Source: Collinsella sp. (lineage in GTDB: Bacteria; Actinomycetota; Coriobacteriia; Coriobacteriales; Coriobacteriaceae). Taken from it: a DNA stretch of 64,000 bases. The position numbers were made by a program, and so were the translations under genes. Under the pieces are notes generated by a model. The model searched no databases. It had not been told where the DNA came from and saw only the letters and a list, made by a program, of their open reading frames with translations. This document shows, one piece after another, positions 8,945 through 17,605 of this stretch. Each line of letters opens with the position of its first letter. Position 1 is the first letter of the stretch. The stretch covers positions 39,934 through 103,933 of the forward strand of contig DXZW01000013.1 of assembly GCA_019419455.1 (NCBI GenBank), written 5' to 3'.

Positions 8945-9302
8945 TGAGTGGGCCAGACGGTCGCGCGATGTGCTGCTTGCGGTACGCGTGAGGAAAGTCC
9001 GGGCTCCAGAGGGCGGGATGCCGGCTAACGGCCGGGCGGAGTGATCCGACGGAAAGCGCCGCAGAAAAGAAGACTCCCACCTGCGCCGCAAGGCGTAAAG
9101 GGAAAAGCTGAAACGGTGGTGTAAGAGACCACCAGCGTCGTGGCAACACGGCGGCTTGGCAAGCCCCATCCGGAGCAAGCGCGAATAGGAACGCTATGGG
9201 CCGGCCCGGTCCGCGTTCGGGTAGCGTGCGTGGAGCTGCATGGTAACGTGCAGACAAGATAAATGACCGTTCACGACAGAACCCGGCTTATCGGCCCACT
9301 CG
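8945..9302 (+). ncRNA. rnpB: RNase P RNA, bacterial class A
   Basis: Catalytic RNA of ribonuclease P, which trims the 5' leader of pre-tRNAs. The conserved P4 5' strand GAGGAAAGTCCGGGCTCC is at 8990-9007. The J-region and P4 3' strand ACAAGATAAATGACCG are near 9254. The terminal helix pairs GAGTGGGCC at the 5' end with GGCCCACT at the 3' end. The CR-II/CR-III-like ACAGAACCCGGCTTATC stretch precedes the 3' end. The length of about 358 nt fits class A. No protein fits here. Ends are approximate, set from the terminal helix. Confidence 0.95.
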
Positions 9303-9312
9303 GCACTTTGTT

Positions 9313-9430
9313 GACGCTGCGAACCCGTCAGCGCGGCAATCTGCCTTTCAAGCCTTCGGGCATGACCATAAGGTCAATGCCCTCGTCTTTCAAGGCACCT
9401 TGCTCGCGCTGACGGGTTCTCGCTTTCGTT
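9313..9430. repeat. structured intergenic repeat, family A, copy 2
   Basis: Lies between rnpB and the YigZ gene. The outer helix is 15 perfect base pairs (9321-9335 with 9405-9419) with a sequence different from copy 1. Inside it are the same GGCAATCTGCCTTTCAA and TCTTTCAAGGCAC strands and a tip helix GGGCATGACC/GGTCAATGCCC with a bulge at the same place as in copy 1. The left flank GACGCTGC is also shared with copy 1. Confidence 0.7.
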
Positions 9431-9519
9431 GACGGAATCATCGGCGTTGTCATTCTTTTTACTAGGGTTATCGTATTATTGAGGCTGTTTGTTGCCGCGC
9501 TTAGTTTTGTTGAGGGGCT

Positions 9520-10158
9520 TTGTTGGACAGCTATTTTACTCTGCAATCGAATATTGAGGTTTCGGGCGAGTTTGTGGACCGCAAGAGTCGGTTTATTGCC
9601 CAGCTGGTCCATATTGAGTCCGAGGACGAGGCGAATGCCTTTATCGAGATGGTTCGCAAGCGTCATTACGACGCTCGACACAATGTTCCCGCGTGGATTT
9701 TGGTCGATGGACGCGAGCGCCAGAGCGATGATGGTGAGCCGAGCCGCACGAGCGGTATGCCGACACTCGAGGTGTTGCGCGGTGCGGAGCTCAAAAATGT
9801 TTGCTGCGTAGTGACACGCTATTTTGGTGGTACGTTGTTGGGGCCCGGTGGCTTGGTACGCGCCTATACCGCGGCGACGCAGGCGGCGGTGGCCGCGGCT
9901 CAGGAGGCCGGGCAGATCGTCGAGATGACGAGTGTCGTGCCTGTTGACGTGCATGTGGCCTATCCGCAGTATGAGCAGGTGCTTCGCTTGGCCCAGGATT
10001 CCGGTGCCAAGGTTTCGGATACCGAGTACGCGGATGCCGTGACGATTCATTTGGTGTTTAAGGCGGGGGAGCAGGAGCCGTTTTGCGTTAAGATGCGCGA
10101 GCTTATGGCGGGGCGCGAGGAGATTGAGGTCGGCGCTCCCGAATTTGCCGAGTTCTAA
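9520..10158 (+). CDS. yigZ: YigZ / IMPACT family protein
   Basis: A 212-residue member of the UPF0029 (YigZ/IMPACT) family. The N-terminal domain has the family pattern KSRFIAQLVHIESEDEA, then RHNVPAWI and DDGEPSRTSGMP, followed by VVTRYFGGTLLGPGGLVRAY, the most conserved block. The C-terminal half is a small ferredoxin-fold domain of the DUF1949 type. Biochemical function is not settled in bacteria; eukaryotic IMPACT regulates the Gcn2 kinase. Translation starts at one of two adjacent TTG codons after GAGGGGC. It is monocistronic, ending at a bidirectional terminator. Confidence 0.88.
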   Translation: MLDSYFTLQSNIEVSGEFVDRKSRFIAQLVHIESEDEANAFIEMVRKRHYDARHNVPAWILVDGRERQSDDGEPSRTSGMPTLEVLRGAELKNVCCVVTRYFGGTLLGPGGLVRAYTAATQAAVAAAQEAGQIVEMTSVVPVDVHVAYPQYEQVLRLAQDSGAKVSDTEYADAVTIHLVFKAGEQEPFCVKMRELMAGREEIEVGAPEFAEF

Positions 10159-10160
10159 CG

Positions 10161-10212
10161 ACGACGGCCGGCGTGCTTTTGGATGAATCCCAAGCGCGCC
10201 GGCCGTCGTTTT
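10161..10212. terminator. bidirectional terminator between convergent genes
   Basis: A perfect 13-bp GC-rich inverted repeat (ACGACGGCCGGCG) with a 23-base loop. It is flanked by TTTT on the plus side and runs into the stop of the minus-strand gene, so it probably serves both convergent genes. Confidence 0.75.
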
Positions 10213-10225
10213 ATGTTGTCGCCGT

Positions 10226-10672
10226 TTACTCGGCGAGCTGCTTTAGCACATCGCAGGCGATGTCGACGGCGTCGTCGATGCAGCCGGGGCAGCTGCGGAG
10301 CGGACCCTGGTCCGATCCGACGCCTTTGAGCGTGCCGCAGACGGTCGTGGTGTTCTTCTCGCCAAAGCGCTTGGCAATCTCGCGCGACAGCTTGTAGGTC
10401 TGGCCCTTGGTCTTGGGGTTCTCCATACCGTCGCTCATCACAAAGCCCATGATGGCCACGGCGCCCGAGATGGCGCCGCAGGTCTCGGTCATGCCGCCCA
10501 TGCCGGCGCCAAAGCCCTCGGTGAGGGTAAAGGCGATCTGGGGGTCGAGCCCCACAGCGGGCGCGAGCGTGCAAGCGACAGCCTGGGCGCAGTTAAAGCC
10601 GCGGGCGTGGTACTCGGCAGCCTGAGCCTGGCAGGCGGCAGTGTTGAGCTGGGTGGTATTGATCTGCTTCAT
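10226..10672 (-). CDS. C_GCAxxG_C_C family redox-type protein
   Basis: A 148-residue protein of the C_GCAxxG_C_C family, small cysteine-rich proteins common in anaerobes and suspected of binding a metal or iron-sulfur cluster. The defining cysteines are seen in FNCAQAV, then GGMTETCGAISGA (the GCAxxG-type turn), and SCPGCIDDAVD near the C-terminus. The start at 10672 follows AAGGAGA at good spacing; upstream in-frame ATGs exist but lack a site. It is divergent from the sulfhydrylase gene, with a palindrome in the shared upstream region that could co-regulate the two. Substrate and cofactor are unknown. Confidence 0.8.
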   Translation of the reverse strand: MKQINTTQLNTAACQAQAAEYHARGFNCAQAVACTLAPAVGLDPQIAFTLTEGFGAGMGGMTETCGAISGAVAIMGFVMSDGMENPKTKGQTYKLSREIAKRFGEKNTTTVCGTLKGVGSDQGPLRSCPGCIDDAVDIACDVLKQLAE

Positions 10673-10789
10673 CGTTGTCTCCTTGTTCATGGTGTACCCG
10701 CCTATGGTACCCTTGCCGGCGCATTCGCTTATCGAGACCGCAGTGCATATCTCATTGTTTTTCGCCATCGAACACTTTCTTAAGATTTA

Positions 10790-10816
10790 GGACAAATAAA
10801 CCTGATTAATTTGTCC
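10790..10816. promoter_or_regulatory. candidate operator palindrome
   Basis: GGACAAAT and its inverse ATTTGTCC are spaced by 11 bases in the AT-rich region between the divergent C_GCAxxG_C_C gene and the O-acetylhomoserine sulfhydrylase gene. The arrangement fits a dimeric repressor site, but the regulator is unknown. Confidence 0.4.
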
Positions 10817-10906
10817 CATAACCTATCGGCGGGATGGGTTGAGAGGGGTGCGGGGTAGCGGTATCGTGAACCGAATAAAAACAAAACCCAAGTAAGGGAG
10901 TTGGAT

Positions 10907-12190
10907 ATGAGCGAGCAGACTATCGGTACCACGTGCGTTCAGGGCGGCTATCATCCGGGCGATGCGGAGCCGCGCCAGGTGCCCATCTACCAGTCCACCA
11001 CGTGGAAATACGACACGTCCGAGCACATGGGCAAGCTGTTTGACCTGGAGGAGTCGGGCTACTTCTACAGCCGTCTGCAGAATCCCACGTGCGATCTGGT
11101 TGCCGCCAAGATCTGCGAGATGGAGGGCGGCACCGCTGCGATGCTCACGAGTTCGGGCATGGCCGCGAACTTCCTCGCGATCTTTAACGTGGCCGGTGCC
11201 GGTGATCACGTGGTCGCGAGCTCAGCTATCTACGGCGGTACGTATAACCTGCTCGCCCACACCATGGGCCGCATGGGCGTGGCTTGCACGTTTGTCGCCC
11301 CCGACTGCACCGATGAGGAGCTGGAGGCAGCCTTTGAGCCCAATACCAAGCTCGTCTTTGGCGAGACGATTGCCAACCCCGCCCTTGCCGTGCTCGATAT
11401 TGAGCGCTTTGCCAAGGCCGCGCATGACCACGGCGTGCCGCTGATGGTCGACAACACCTTCCCGACGCCCGTGATGTGCCGTCCCTTTGAGTGGGGCGCC
11501 GACATCGTCACGCACTCCACCACCAAGTACATGGATGGGCATGCGGCCTACCTGGGTGGCGTGATCGTCGACCACGGCCAGTTTGACTGGATGGCCCATG
11601 CAGACAAGTTCCCGGGTCTCACCACGCCCGACGAGAGCTATCACGGCGTGACCTATGCCGAGAAGTTCGGTCGCGAGGGTGCCTTCATTACCAAGGCAAC
11701 CGCTCAGCTCATGCGCGACCTCGGCCCCATGCAGAACCCGCAGGCGGCGTTTTTCCTGAATAGCTCGCTCGAGAGCCTGCATGTGCGTATGCCGCGTCAT
11801 TGTGAGAACGGCCTGGCCGTTGCTAAGTTCCTGCAGAGCCATCCCAAGGTGCGCTTTGTGAGCTATCCGGGCCTGGAGGGCGATAAGTACTATGACCTGG
11901 CTCAGAAGTACATGCCCAACGGTACCTGCGGCGTCGTGAGCTTTGGCTTTAACGGTGGTCGCGCGGCGGCCGAGACCTTTATGAAGAGCCTTAAACTCGC
12001 CCAGATCGCCACGCATGTGGCCGATGCTCGCACTTGCTGCCTGCATCCCGCTAATGCCACGCATCGCCAGATGAACGATGAGGAGCTCATCGCCTGTGGC
12101 ATCTCCGCCGACATGGTGCGCCTGTCGTGCGGCCTCGAGGATACGGCCGATCTGATTGCCGACCTTGAGCAGGCACTCGAGCAGTGCTAG
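10907..12190 (+). CDS. O-acetylhomoserine sulfhydrylase-type PLP enzyme
   Basis: A 427-residue enzyme of the Cys/Met-metabolism PLP family, closest by eye to O-acetyl-L-homoserine aminocarboxypropyltransferase, which makes homocysteine (or methionine) from O-acetylhomoserine and sulfide (or methanethiol). Features: PIYQSTTWKY at the N-terminus, YSRLQNPT, the cofactor-stacking YGGTYNL, VDNTFPTP, and the PLP-binding lysine in HSTTKYMDG (about residue 207). The C-terminal DARTCCLHPANATH stretch is typical. The ATG at 10907 follows AAGGGAG by 7 bases. It is a single-gene unit with its own terminator. Methionine gamma-lyase or cystathionine gamma-synthase activity is less likely but not excluded. 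Confidence 0.85.
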   Translation: MSEQTIGTTCVQGGYHPGDAEPRQVPIYQSTTWKYDTSEHMGKLFDLEESGYFYSRLQNPTCDLVAAKICEMEGGTAAMLTSSGMAANFLAIFNVAGAGDHVVASSAIYGGTYNLLAHTMGRMGVACTFVAPDCTDEELEAAFEPNTKLVFGETIANPALAVLDIERFAKAAHDHGVPLMVDNTFPTPVMCRPFEWGADIVTHSTTKYMDGHAAYLGGVIVDHGQFDWMAHADKFPGLTTPDESYHGVTYAEKFGREGAFITKATAQLMRDLGPMQNPQAAFFLNSSLESLHVRMPRHCENGLAVAKFLQSHPKVRFVSYPGLEGDKYYDLAQKYMPNGTCGVVSFGFNGGRAAAETFMKSLKLAQIATHVADARTCCLHPANATHRQMNDEELIACGISADMVRLSCGLEDTADLIADLEQALEQC

Positions 12191-12263
12191 GCTAACGTTC
12201 GCATAAGGCGCCGATGCTGGCAGAAAGCTTCGGCGACCTTTCGTTCCGATTCCGTAGGCGGGA

Positions 12264-12305
12264 CCCCAATCGCGACTGTTTGTAGGCGATTGGGGCCCCG
12301 TTTTT
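12264..12305 (+). terminator. terminator after the sulfhydrylase gene
   Basis: CCCCAATCGC pairs perfectly with GCGATTGGGG (12286-12295) and is followed by CCCCGTTTTTG, about 75 bases after the stop codon. Confidence 0.75.
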
Positions 12306-12331
12306 GCGTTGCGCCACTCGAAAGGATGGAT

Positions 12332-13636
12332 ATGGAGAAAACCGCAGAGCAGCTGCGCCGCGAGCACATTGCCCTTGAGGGCGAAACCCATGGCAAGAAC
12401 AAATGGGCGATTCTGTTTACCGTGCTCATCATGACGTTTATGTCGTGTCTGGATTCGACCGTCGTGACCGTGGCGTTGCCCGTGATGCAAAAGGAGCTGG
12501 GCGTGGGCCTCGACCGCATCCAGCTGGTGAGCTCGGTGTACCTGCTTGCGACATGCGTGTCTATGCTGCCGTTTGGCCGCTTGGGCGACGTGCGCGGCAA
12601 GGTGGGCGTATTCCAGCTGGGCGTAATCGTTTTTACGGCCGGCTCGCTGCTTTGCGGCCTTTCGAGTTCGCTCGAAGTTCTTATTCTGGCACGCATTGTG
12701 CAGGGCGTCGGCTGCGCGGCGGCCATGGCTAACAACATGGGTATCATCACCGAGTCGTTTCCGGCGCGCGAGCGCGGTCGTGCCATGGGTATTCTCGCGA
12801 CCTTCGTGGCCCTCGGCATGATGTGTGGCCCCGTGCTGGGCGGCATGCTGGTGGCAAGCTTTCCCTGGGAGAGCATCTTCCTCATCAACCTGCCCATTGG
12901 CGTCATCTCGTTTATCGTGGGGCTCTATACGCTGCCGCATGTTAAGCCGGAGGCTGGCGAGCGCCCCATGTCCCTGATCGAGGCTGCTCGTCGCTGCTTT
13001 GCAAATTCGGCCTTCACCATCAACCTCGCCTGCATGCTCATCGTGTTCGTTGGTATTGGCGCATCAGAGTTTATCCTGCCGTTCTATTTTCAGGACGCCC
13101 ACGGCTTTGGTTCCGACATCTCTGGACTACTCTTTTTGGCGTTGCCGATGGTGAATGCCTTTATCGGCCCGCTTTCGGGTACGGTTTCGGACCGTGTTGG
13201 CTGCGAGGGCCCTACGGCGGTCGGCCTAGGCGTGTACGTATGCGGTCTCTTTGCGGTAAGCACGCTCGACGAGCACTCTTCCATCCCTGTGATCGTGTGT
13301 TGCGTCGCGTTTATGTCGTGTGGCACGTCGATTTTCCAGAGTCCCAACAACTCGCTGTACATGGGTTCGGCCCCGCGCGAGGCGCTCGGTTTTGCGGGCA
13401 GCCTGGGTAGTCTGGCGCGCTATGCGGGTATGGCAGTGGGCATTACAGCGGCGTCGCATATCCTGTATGGGCAGATGAGCGTGGCGATGGGTGAGGCCGT
13501 GACCAGTATTGTTGCAGGCCGTCCGGATGTGTTCCTGTTTGGTTTTCGTTCGGTGTTCTATGTGTTGATGGCTGTGGCCGCTGTGGGCTTTGCGTTCGCC
13601 ATGGTGCGTTTGGTGAGGATGCGCGCCCGCCATTAG
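12332..13636 (+). CDS. MFS transporter, DHA2-like drug exporter
   Basis: A 434-residue inner-membrane transporter of the major facilitator superfamily, resembling the EmrB/QacA proton-coupled drug efflux group. The family motif near helix 1 (SCLDSTVVTVALPVMQKEL) and the helix 2-3 loop motif GRLGDVRGKVGVF are present, with repeated hydrophobic helices throughout. The length suits 12 helices, shorter than the 14-helix members. The ATG at 12332 is preferred over the one 6 bases upstream because GAAAGG then sits at proper spacing. It stands alone downstream of the sulfhydrylase terminator. The substrate cannot be inferred. Confidence 0.85.
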   Translation: MEKTAEQLRREHIALEGETHGKNKWAILFTVLIMTFMSCLDSTVVTVALPVMQKELGVGLDRIQLVSSVYLLATCVSMLPFGRLGDVRGKVGVFQLGVIVFTAGSLLCGLSSSLEVLILARIVQGVGCAAAMANNMGIITESFPARERGRAMGILATFVALGMMCGPVLGGMLVASFPWESIFLINLPIGVISFIVGLYTLPHVKPEAGERPMSLIEAARRCFANSAFTINLACMLIVFVGIGASEFILPFYFQDAHGFGSDISGLLFLALPMVNAFIGPLSGTVSDRVGCEGPTAVGLGVYVCGLFAVSTLDEHSSIPVIVCCVAFMSCGTSIFQSPNNSLYMGSAPREALGFAGSLGSLARYAGMAVGITAASHILYGQMSVAMGEAVTSIVAGRPDVFLFGFRSVFYVLMAVAAVGFAFAMVRLVRMRARH

Positions 13637-13793
13637 CGTGTTGGGAGGCTGTCTGCCACGATTCGCGCCGTCTCAAAAAGACTCGTTTGTGGTGCGATGC
13701 GGCTTGTGGGGCGGGCGGGGGTCGGTCCGTGGTAGACTATCGAACAACGTTTATTAATCGCGCGGTATCGTTGCCGCGAGAAGGGGTTGCGCC

Positions 13794-14372
13794 ATGCAGG
13801 AGCTTGAGGATCGTATTCGCCATGACGGCATCGTAAAGGCCGGTAACGTCCTTAAGGTTGATGCCTTCCTCAACCACCAATGCGACGTTGAGCTGTTCGA
13901 CCACATGGGCGCCGAGTGGGCCCGTCTGTTCGAGGGCGTCGAGATCAACAAGATCCTGACGATCGAGGCTTCGGGCATTGGCATGGCTTGTATTGCAGCC
14001 CAGCATTTTGGCGGCGTGCCGGTGGTCTTTGCCAAGAAGGCGCAGTCCATCAACCTCGACGGCGAGCAGTATGCCACGACCATCTACTCCTTTACCAAGC
14101 AGAAGGAGTACCCGGTCATTGTTGGCAAGCGTTTCCTGTCCGAGGGCGACAAGGTCCTGATCATCGACGACTTCCTGGCCAACGGCTGCGCGCTCGAGGG
14201 TCTTATCAAGATCTGCGAGGCTGCGGGTGCCGAGGTGTCCGGTATTGGCATTGCGGTGGAGAAGGGCTTTCAGGGCGGTGGCGATAAGCTCCGCGAGCGC
14301 GGCTTCCGCGTTGAGAGCCTGGCCCGTATCGCCGATATGGACTGCGAGACCGGCGAGATCACCTTCGCCTAA
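13794..14372 (+). CDS. xpt: xanthine phosphoribosyltransferase
   Basis: Purine salvage enzyme that joins xanthine to PRPP giving XMP. The 192-residue protein matches the Gram-positive Xpt type in length and opening (ELEDRIRHDGIVKAGNVLKV, then DAFLNHQ) and has the PRPP-binding motif VLIIDDFLANGCAL at about residues 121-134. GAAGGGG precedes the ATG. The upstream region was checked for a guanine riboswitch, which often controls this gene in Firmicutes, and none was seen. Downstream is a perfect palindromic terminator. Confidence 0.92.
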   Translation: MQELEDRIRHDGIVKAGNVLKVDAFLNHQCDVELFDHMGAEWARLFEGVEINKILTIEASGIGMACIAAQHFGGVPVVFAKKAQSINLDGEQYATTIYSFTKQKEYPVIVGKRFLSEGDKVLIIDDFLANGCALEGLIKICEAAGAEVSGIGIAVEKGFQGGGDKLRERGFRVESLARIADMDCETGEITFA

Positions 14373-14399
14373 GCGCGCAACACAAGCGATTGGTATGCG

Positions 14400-14435
14400 A
14401 TGTGACAAAGGGACTGTCCCTTTGTCACATTTTTT
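14400..14435 (+). terminator. palindromic terminator after xpt
   Basis: ATGTGACAAAGGGAC and its exact inverse complement flank a single T, followed by TTTTTTG. The core GTGACAAAGGGACTGT resembles the half-element of the TTGCGGTGAAATAGGGACTGT repeats in this window, so this may be both a repeat element and a terminator. Confidence 0.8.
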
Positions 14436-14456
14436 GTTATGAGGGGAGGTGTTGAT

Positions 14457-14837
14457 ATGGACGAGAACAAGATGGGATGGCGCGAGTATGCACGCTATGC
14501 CGAGATGTCGGCCGAGGAGTTGGCGCGCGATTGCGAGGTGCAGGTGTTTCGCGCGACGGGTCCGGGCGGACAGGGCGTGAACACGACGGACTCGGCGGTG
14601 CGCATGAAACATATCCCTTCGGGGATTGTCGTGACGGCGCGTGAGAGCCGCAGCCAGTTTCAGAATCGCGCGAGCTGCCTGCTTAAGCTGCGCGCTGAGC
14701 TTGAGCGTCGCGGGCGTCCACCGCGTCGACGCGTAAAGACCAAGGTGCCTCAGCGCTCTCGCCAGCGCAGGCTCAACGACAAACACTTCAACGCCATTAA
14801 AAAGGCCAACCGTCGCAAGCCGGGCAGCGACGAATAG
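14457..14837 (+). CDS. peptide chain release factor-like protein (GGQ domain only)
   Basis: A 126-residue protein consisting of a class I release-factor catalytic domain without codon-recognition domains. The catalytic GGQ lies in RATGPGGQGVN (residues 37-39), followed by the typical VRMKHIPSGIVV and a basic C-terminal tail (RRRVKTKVPQRSRQRR). Such proteins hydrolyse peptidyl-tRNA on stalled ribosomes (ArfB/YaeJ-like) or act as poorly characterised release-factor homologues. The basic tail would suit insertion into an empty mRNA channel. GAGGGGAGG precedes the ATG. It lies after xpt and is followed by a long palindromic repeat. Confidence 0.82.
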   Translation: MDENKMGWREYARYAEMSAEELARDCEVQVFRATGPGGQGVNTTDSAVRMKHIPSGIVVTARESRSQFQNRASCLLKLRAELERRGRPPRRRVKTKVPQRSRQRRLNDKHFNAIKKANRRKPGSDE

Positions 14838-14845
14838 CCTCCTCA

Positions 14846-14916
14846 TAAGTTGCGGTGAAATAGGGACTGTTTTGCGGCTTTAGATGCATAAACAGTCCCT
14901 ATTTCACCGCAACTTA
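14846..14916. repeat. long palindrome, family B, copy 1
   Basis: TAAGTTGCGGTGAAATAGGG and onward through ACTGTTT is mirrored exactly in inverted orientation, 27 bp per arm, around a 17-base loop. It sits between the release-factor-like gene and the convergent lipid kinase gene, where it could act as a bidirectional terminator. Four related copies occur elsewhere in the window. Confidence 0.85.
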
Positions 14917-14923
14917 GGTGGGG

Positions 14924-15886
14924 TTAGCGGGTGGGGTGCCAGACTTGGAGGGCTCCGCCGAGGACGTCGACCTCGATGCGCGAGGCGACGATGGGCTCGC
15001 CATCGGCCTGAATGGGGTAGTCGGGCTCCTCAAAGGTAAGCTCGGCATGGCGGCAGCGGCGCATGCGAACCGGTGGCAACTTGGTATGGTGGCCGTCCTT
15101 GGCCGAAAGGAACATGGGCAGGGCAACTGCACGGGGGACGGGGCCGCAGGCGTAGCAGACGTCGAGCATGCCGTCGCACGGGTCGGCGTCGGGACAGATG
15201 CGATAGCCCGAGCCATAGGTGGGCCCCAGCTGAATCGCCATGATGATCGCCCTCACGCGCTCGGCGGGCGCGCCGTCAAAGCTGACTGTCATGGGGTAGT
15301 TGCGATAGCGCAGGCCAAACTGCTCAAGTCCCGAGAGGGTGTAGAGCGGAGCGCCGGTGAGGCCCGTCTTTTTGCGCAGCTCGGTGGTGCCAAGGCCGAT
15401 GGCGGCATCGATGCCGACCGAAAGCGTCTGGTCGTAGTACTCAACGGCAGCCTCGCCGCTGCCGCTCGCAGGGCTCCACGAGCGAATGCGCCCGATGTCC
15501 TGATGCTGCAGCTCGCAGGTGAGCAGCGCGCCAAAATCCTTGCCGGAGAAATCGTCGATGCCGAGTGTTTGGGCAAAATCATTGCCGGAGCCTACGGGCA
15601 GGACGGCAAGCGCCGGTCGAACCGCCTCTTCTTGCGTCATAAGCCCGTTGACGACCTCGTGGATCACGCCGTCGCCGCCGAGTGCGATAACCGTGCGGTA
15701 GCCCTGGGCCTGTGCGGCAAGCTCCTTGGCATGCCCCGCGCGTTCGGTCAGCACCAAGTCAAACTGGGATGCGCGCGCGGTCATATCCAAAAAGCGCTGC
15801 AGGCGCTCGGCAACTTCGCGCGCAGCACCCGACTGGGCGGCTGGGTTGGCGATGATGAGCGTGCGACCAAAATCAGTTGCGTGCAT
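14924..15886 (-). CDS. diacylglycerol kinase-family lipid kinase
   Basis: A 320-residue member of the YegS/DgkB/sphingosine-kinase-like family, which phosphorylates lipid alcohols, often recycling diacylglycerol at the inner face of the membrane. The nucleotide-binding motif GGDG is at residues 70-73 in VIALGGDGVIHEVVNGL. PVGSGNDFAQTLG follows, and the C-terminal beta-sandwich region ends with the conserved ADGEP. The start at 15886 follows GGGAG and gives the usual N-terminal RTLIIANPAA strand. It faces the release-factor-like gene and lies 88 bases downstream of the CLC gene on the same strand, so a joint transcript is possible. Confidence 0.87.
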   Translation of the reverse strand: MHATDFGRTLIIANPAAQSGAAREVAERLQRFLDMTARASQFDLVLTERAGHAKELAAQAQGYRTVIALGGDGVIHEVVNGLMTQEEAVRPALAVLPVGSGNDFAQTLGIDDFSGKDFGALLTCELQHQDIGRIRSWSPASGSGEAAVEYYDQTLSVGIDAAIGLGTTELRKKTGLTGAPLYTLSGLEQFGLRYRNYPMTVSFDGAPAERVRAIIMAIQLGPTYGSGYRICPDADPCDGMLDVCYACGPVPRAVALPMFLSAKDGHHTKLPPVRMRRCRHAELTFEEPDYPIQADGEPIVASRIEVDVLGGALQVWHPTR

Positions 15887-15973
15887 GGGGCGACTCCCGG
15901 CGTATGACGTGACGGTGCGGTCGCGCTCAGGTCGAATTGCCCCCGATTGTGGCTGCACGGCGAATACTTACGT

Positions 15974-17395
15974 CTACTCTATCAGGTCGTTGTGGCGCTC
16001 GATAGCATCCGCTACTGTACCGCCCTCATCCACAATAAGCGAACGGCGCTTGGGCGAGATGATGCGCTGGGCGGGGTACACGCCGCGGTGTCCGGCAGTT
16101 AGGTAGCTGATAAAGGCCACGATGACAAAGAACCCGGCTGCCGTGCCGTGGAACAGGTCGATGGCCATCATGCAGGTGGTGATGGGCACGTTGAGGCCGG
16201 CACAGAACACGCCGAGCATGCCCAGCGCCGCCAGAAAGCTGGGGTCGATTCCGACGAGGCAACCTATCCAGCCGCCGAGCGCCGCACCGATACCAAACAG
16301 GGGCGTGACCTCGCCGCCTTGGAAGCCGGCGCCCAGGGTGAGCGCCGTCACCACGAGCTTGATGGCTGCGTCGGCAAGGGTCGTGTTACCGGAGAACCCG
16401 GCGCCCGAGAGCCAGGTGGCAAGGCCGGCATACTTCCAGGCGTCGAGCATCGCGTAGGCCGCGAGCACCACGAGTGCGCCTATGAGTGCGCGAGCAAGGT
16501 AGTTGGTGATAAAGCGACCGTACAGGCTCTTGACGGTTCGAACCGACCAGGCAAAGAGGCGCGCCGTAAGACCGAAGATAATGGCGCTGATAACAACGAT
16601 GACGACCGTTTTGGGCGTCATAGCGGGAACGCTGGCGATGACATTCGCTTCGTACTCGGTACCCAGGGCGAGTGATGTAAAGTAGCCGGTAAACGAGGCG
16701 ACCAGGCAGTAGATGCCCGCGGTGTAGTCGATCTTGCCGATAAAGCACATCTCCATGCCAAAGAAAGCTCCGGCAAGGGGCGAACCGAATACGGCGCCAA
16801 AGGCCGACGAGATGCCGGCGAGCATGAGGTCGTGGTGGTCATGCTTTTTGAGGTGGGCGAGGCTCGAGATGTTGCTGGCGATGGTGCCGCCAATCTGTAC
16901 CGCGGCTCCCTCGCGACCGGCCGATCCGCCCGTTAGGTGCGTGAGCGTGGAGCAGACGAAGGTGAGGACGGCCATGCGCATATGGATGAGGCGTGTGCCC
17001 AGAGCGGAGTCGATGACCAGGTTGTTGCCACGCTTGGCGGCAAGACCGTGGTTTTTGTACACCCATGCGGTGGCAACGCCCACAACGGGAAGCAAGGCGT
17101 AGACCCACACATGGTGCTCGCGATAGTCGGTCGCGATATTCAACGAGGCCAAAAACGCCCAAGCGGCAACGCCCATGGCGAGCGAGACGATGACGACGAG
17201 TACGAGCAACTTAGCGCTCGCAAGTAGGTTGCGGGCGTTGCGGCGCGTGTCGGCAGCCAAGAGATGCTCGGAGCGGGTAAGTTGATGCCTGCCTGCCGTG
17301 ATGACGTCATTAAGGGAGAAAAAGCCGCCGTCGTCGAGCGGCTGGGAATGATCCTGCGCTTTGTTTGCGCTTTCGGGTTTGTCGTTATGAGCCAT
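15974..17395 (-). CDS. CLC-family anion channel/antiporter
   Basis: A 473-residue membrane protein of the CLC chloride channel/transporter family with about ten hydrophobic helices. The conserved loop GGSAGREGAAVQIG holds the gating glutamate (Glu162). The later motif GAGFQGGEVTPLFGIGAALG replaces the usual GGIFAP-type segment. The GGEVTPLF wording recalls the fluoride-exporting CLC-F branch from memory, but no fluoride riboswitch is visible upstream, so chloride or other anion transport is equally possible. The ATG at 17395 follows AGAGGAACGT. The first 60 residues are hydrophilic and probably cytoplasmic. Confidence 0.82.
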   Translation of the reverse strand: MAHNDKPESANKAQDHSQPLDDGGFFSLNDVITAGRHQLTRSEHLLAADTRRNARNLLASAKLLVLVVIVSLAMGVAAWAFLASLNIATDYREHHVWVYALLPVVGVATAWVYKNHGLAAKRGNNLVIDSALGTRLIHMRMAVLTFVCSTLTHLTGGSAGREGAAVQIGGTIASNISSLAHLKKHDHHDLMLAGISSAFGAVFGSPLAGAFFGMEMCFIGKIDYTAGIYCLVASFTGYFTSLALGTEYEANVIASVPAMTPKTVVIVVISAIIFGLTARLFAWSVRTVKSLYGRFITNYLARALIGALVVLAAYAMLDAWKYAGLATWLSGAGFSGNTTLADAAIKLVVTALTLGAGFQGGEVTPLFGIGAALGGWIGCLVGIDPSFLAALGMLGVFCAGLNVPITTCMMAIDLFHGTAAGFFVIVAFISYLTAGHRGVYPAQRIISPKRRSLIVDEGGTVADAIERHNDLIE

Positions 17396-17605
17396 ACGTT
17401 CCTCTTTTAGGTTGCAACGCAAGCATTATAAAACGCGGTAAACGCGACGAGCCGGTGGGTTGGTTTCCATTCTGTTTCGCGGCCTGCAACCGACAGGTGT
17501 ATTTGCGGGTACAGGCCGAGTCGCGGTCGTGCGTTGGGGGATTATACTGAGACAAGCATAAAGAATTGGCGCCCCTGTTGTGCGCCGTGGCATTAAGAGG
17601 TGCAT

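Noticed and set aside
13637..13793. Guanine riboswitch upstream of xpt
   Set aside because: The conserved purine-riboswitch core and its helices are not present.
17396..17560. Fluoride riboswitch upstream of the CLC gene
   Set aside because: No sequence fits the fluoride aptamer on the minus strand.
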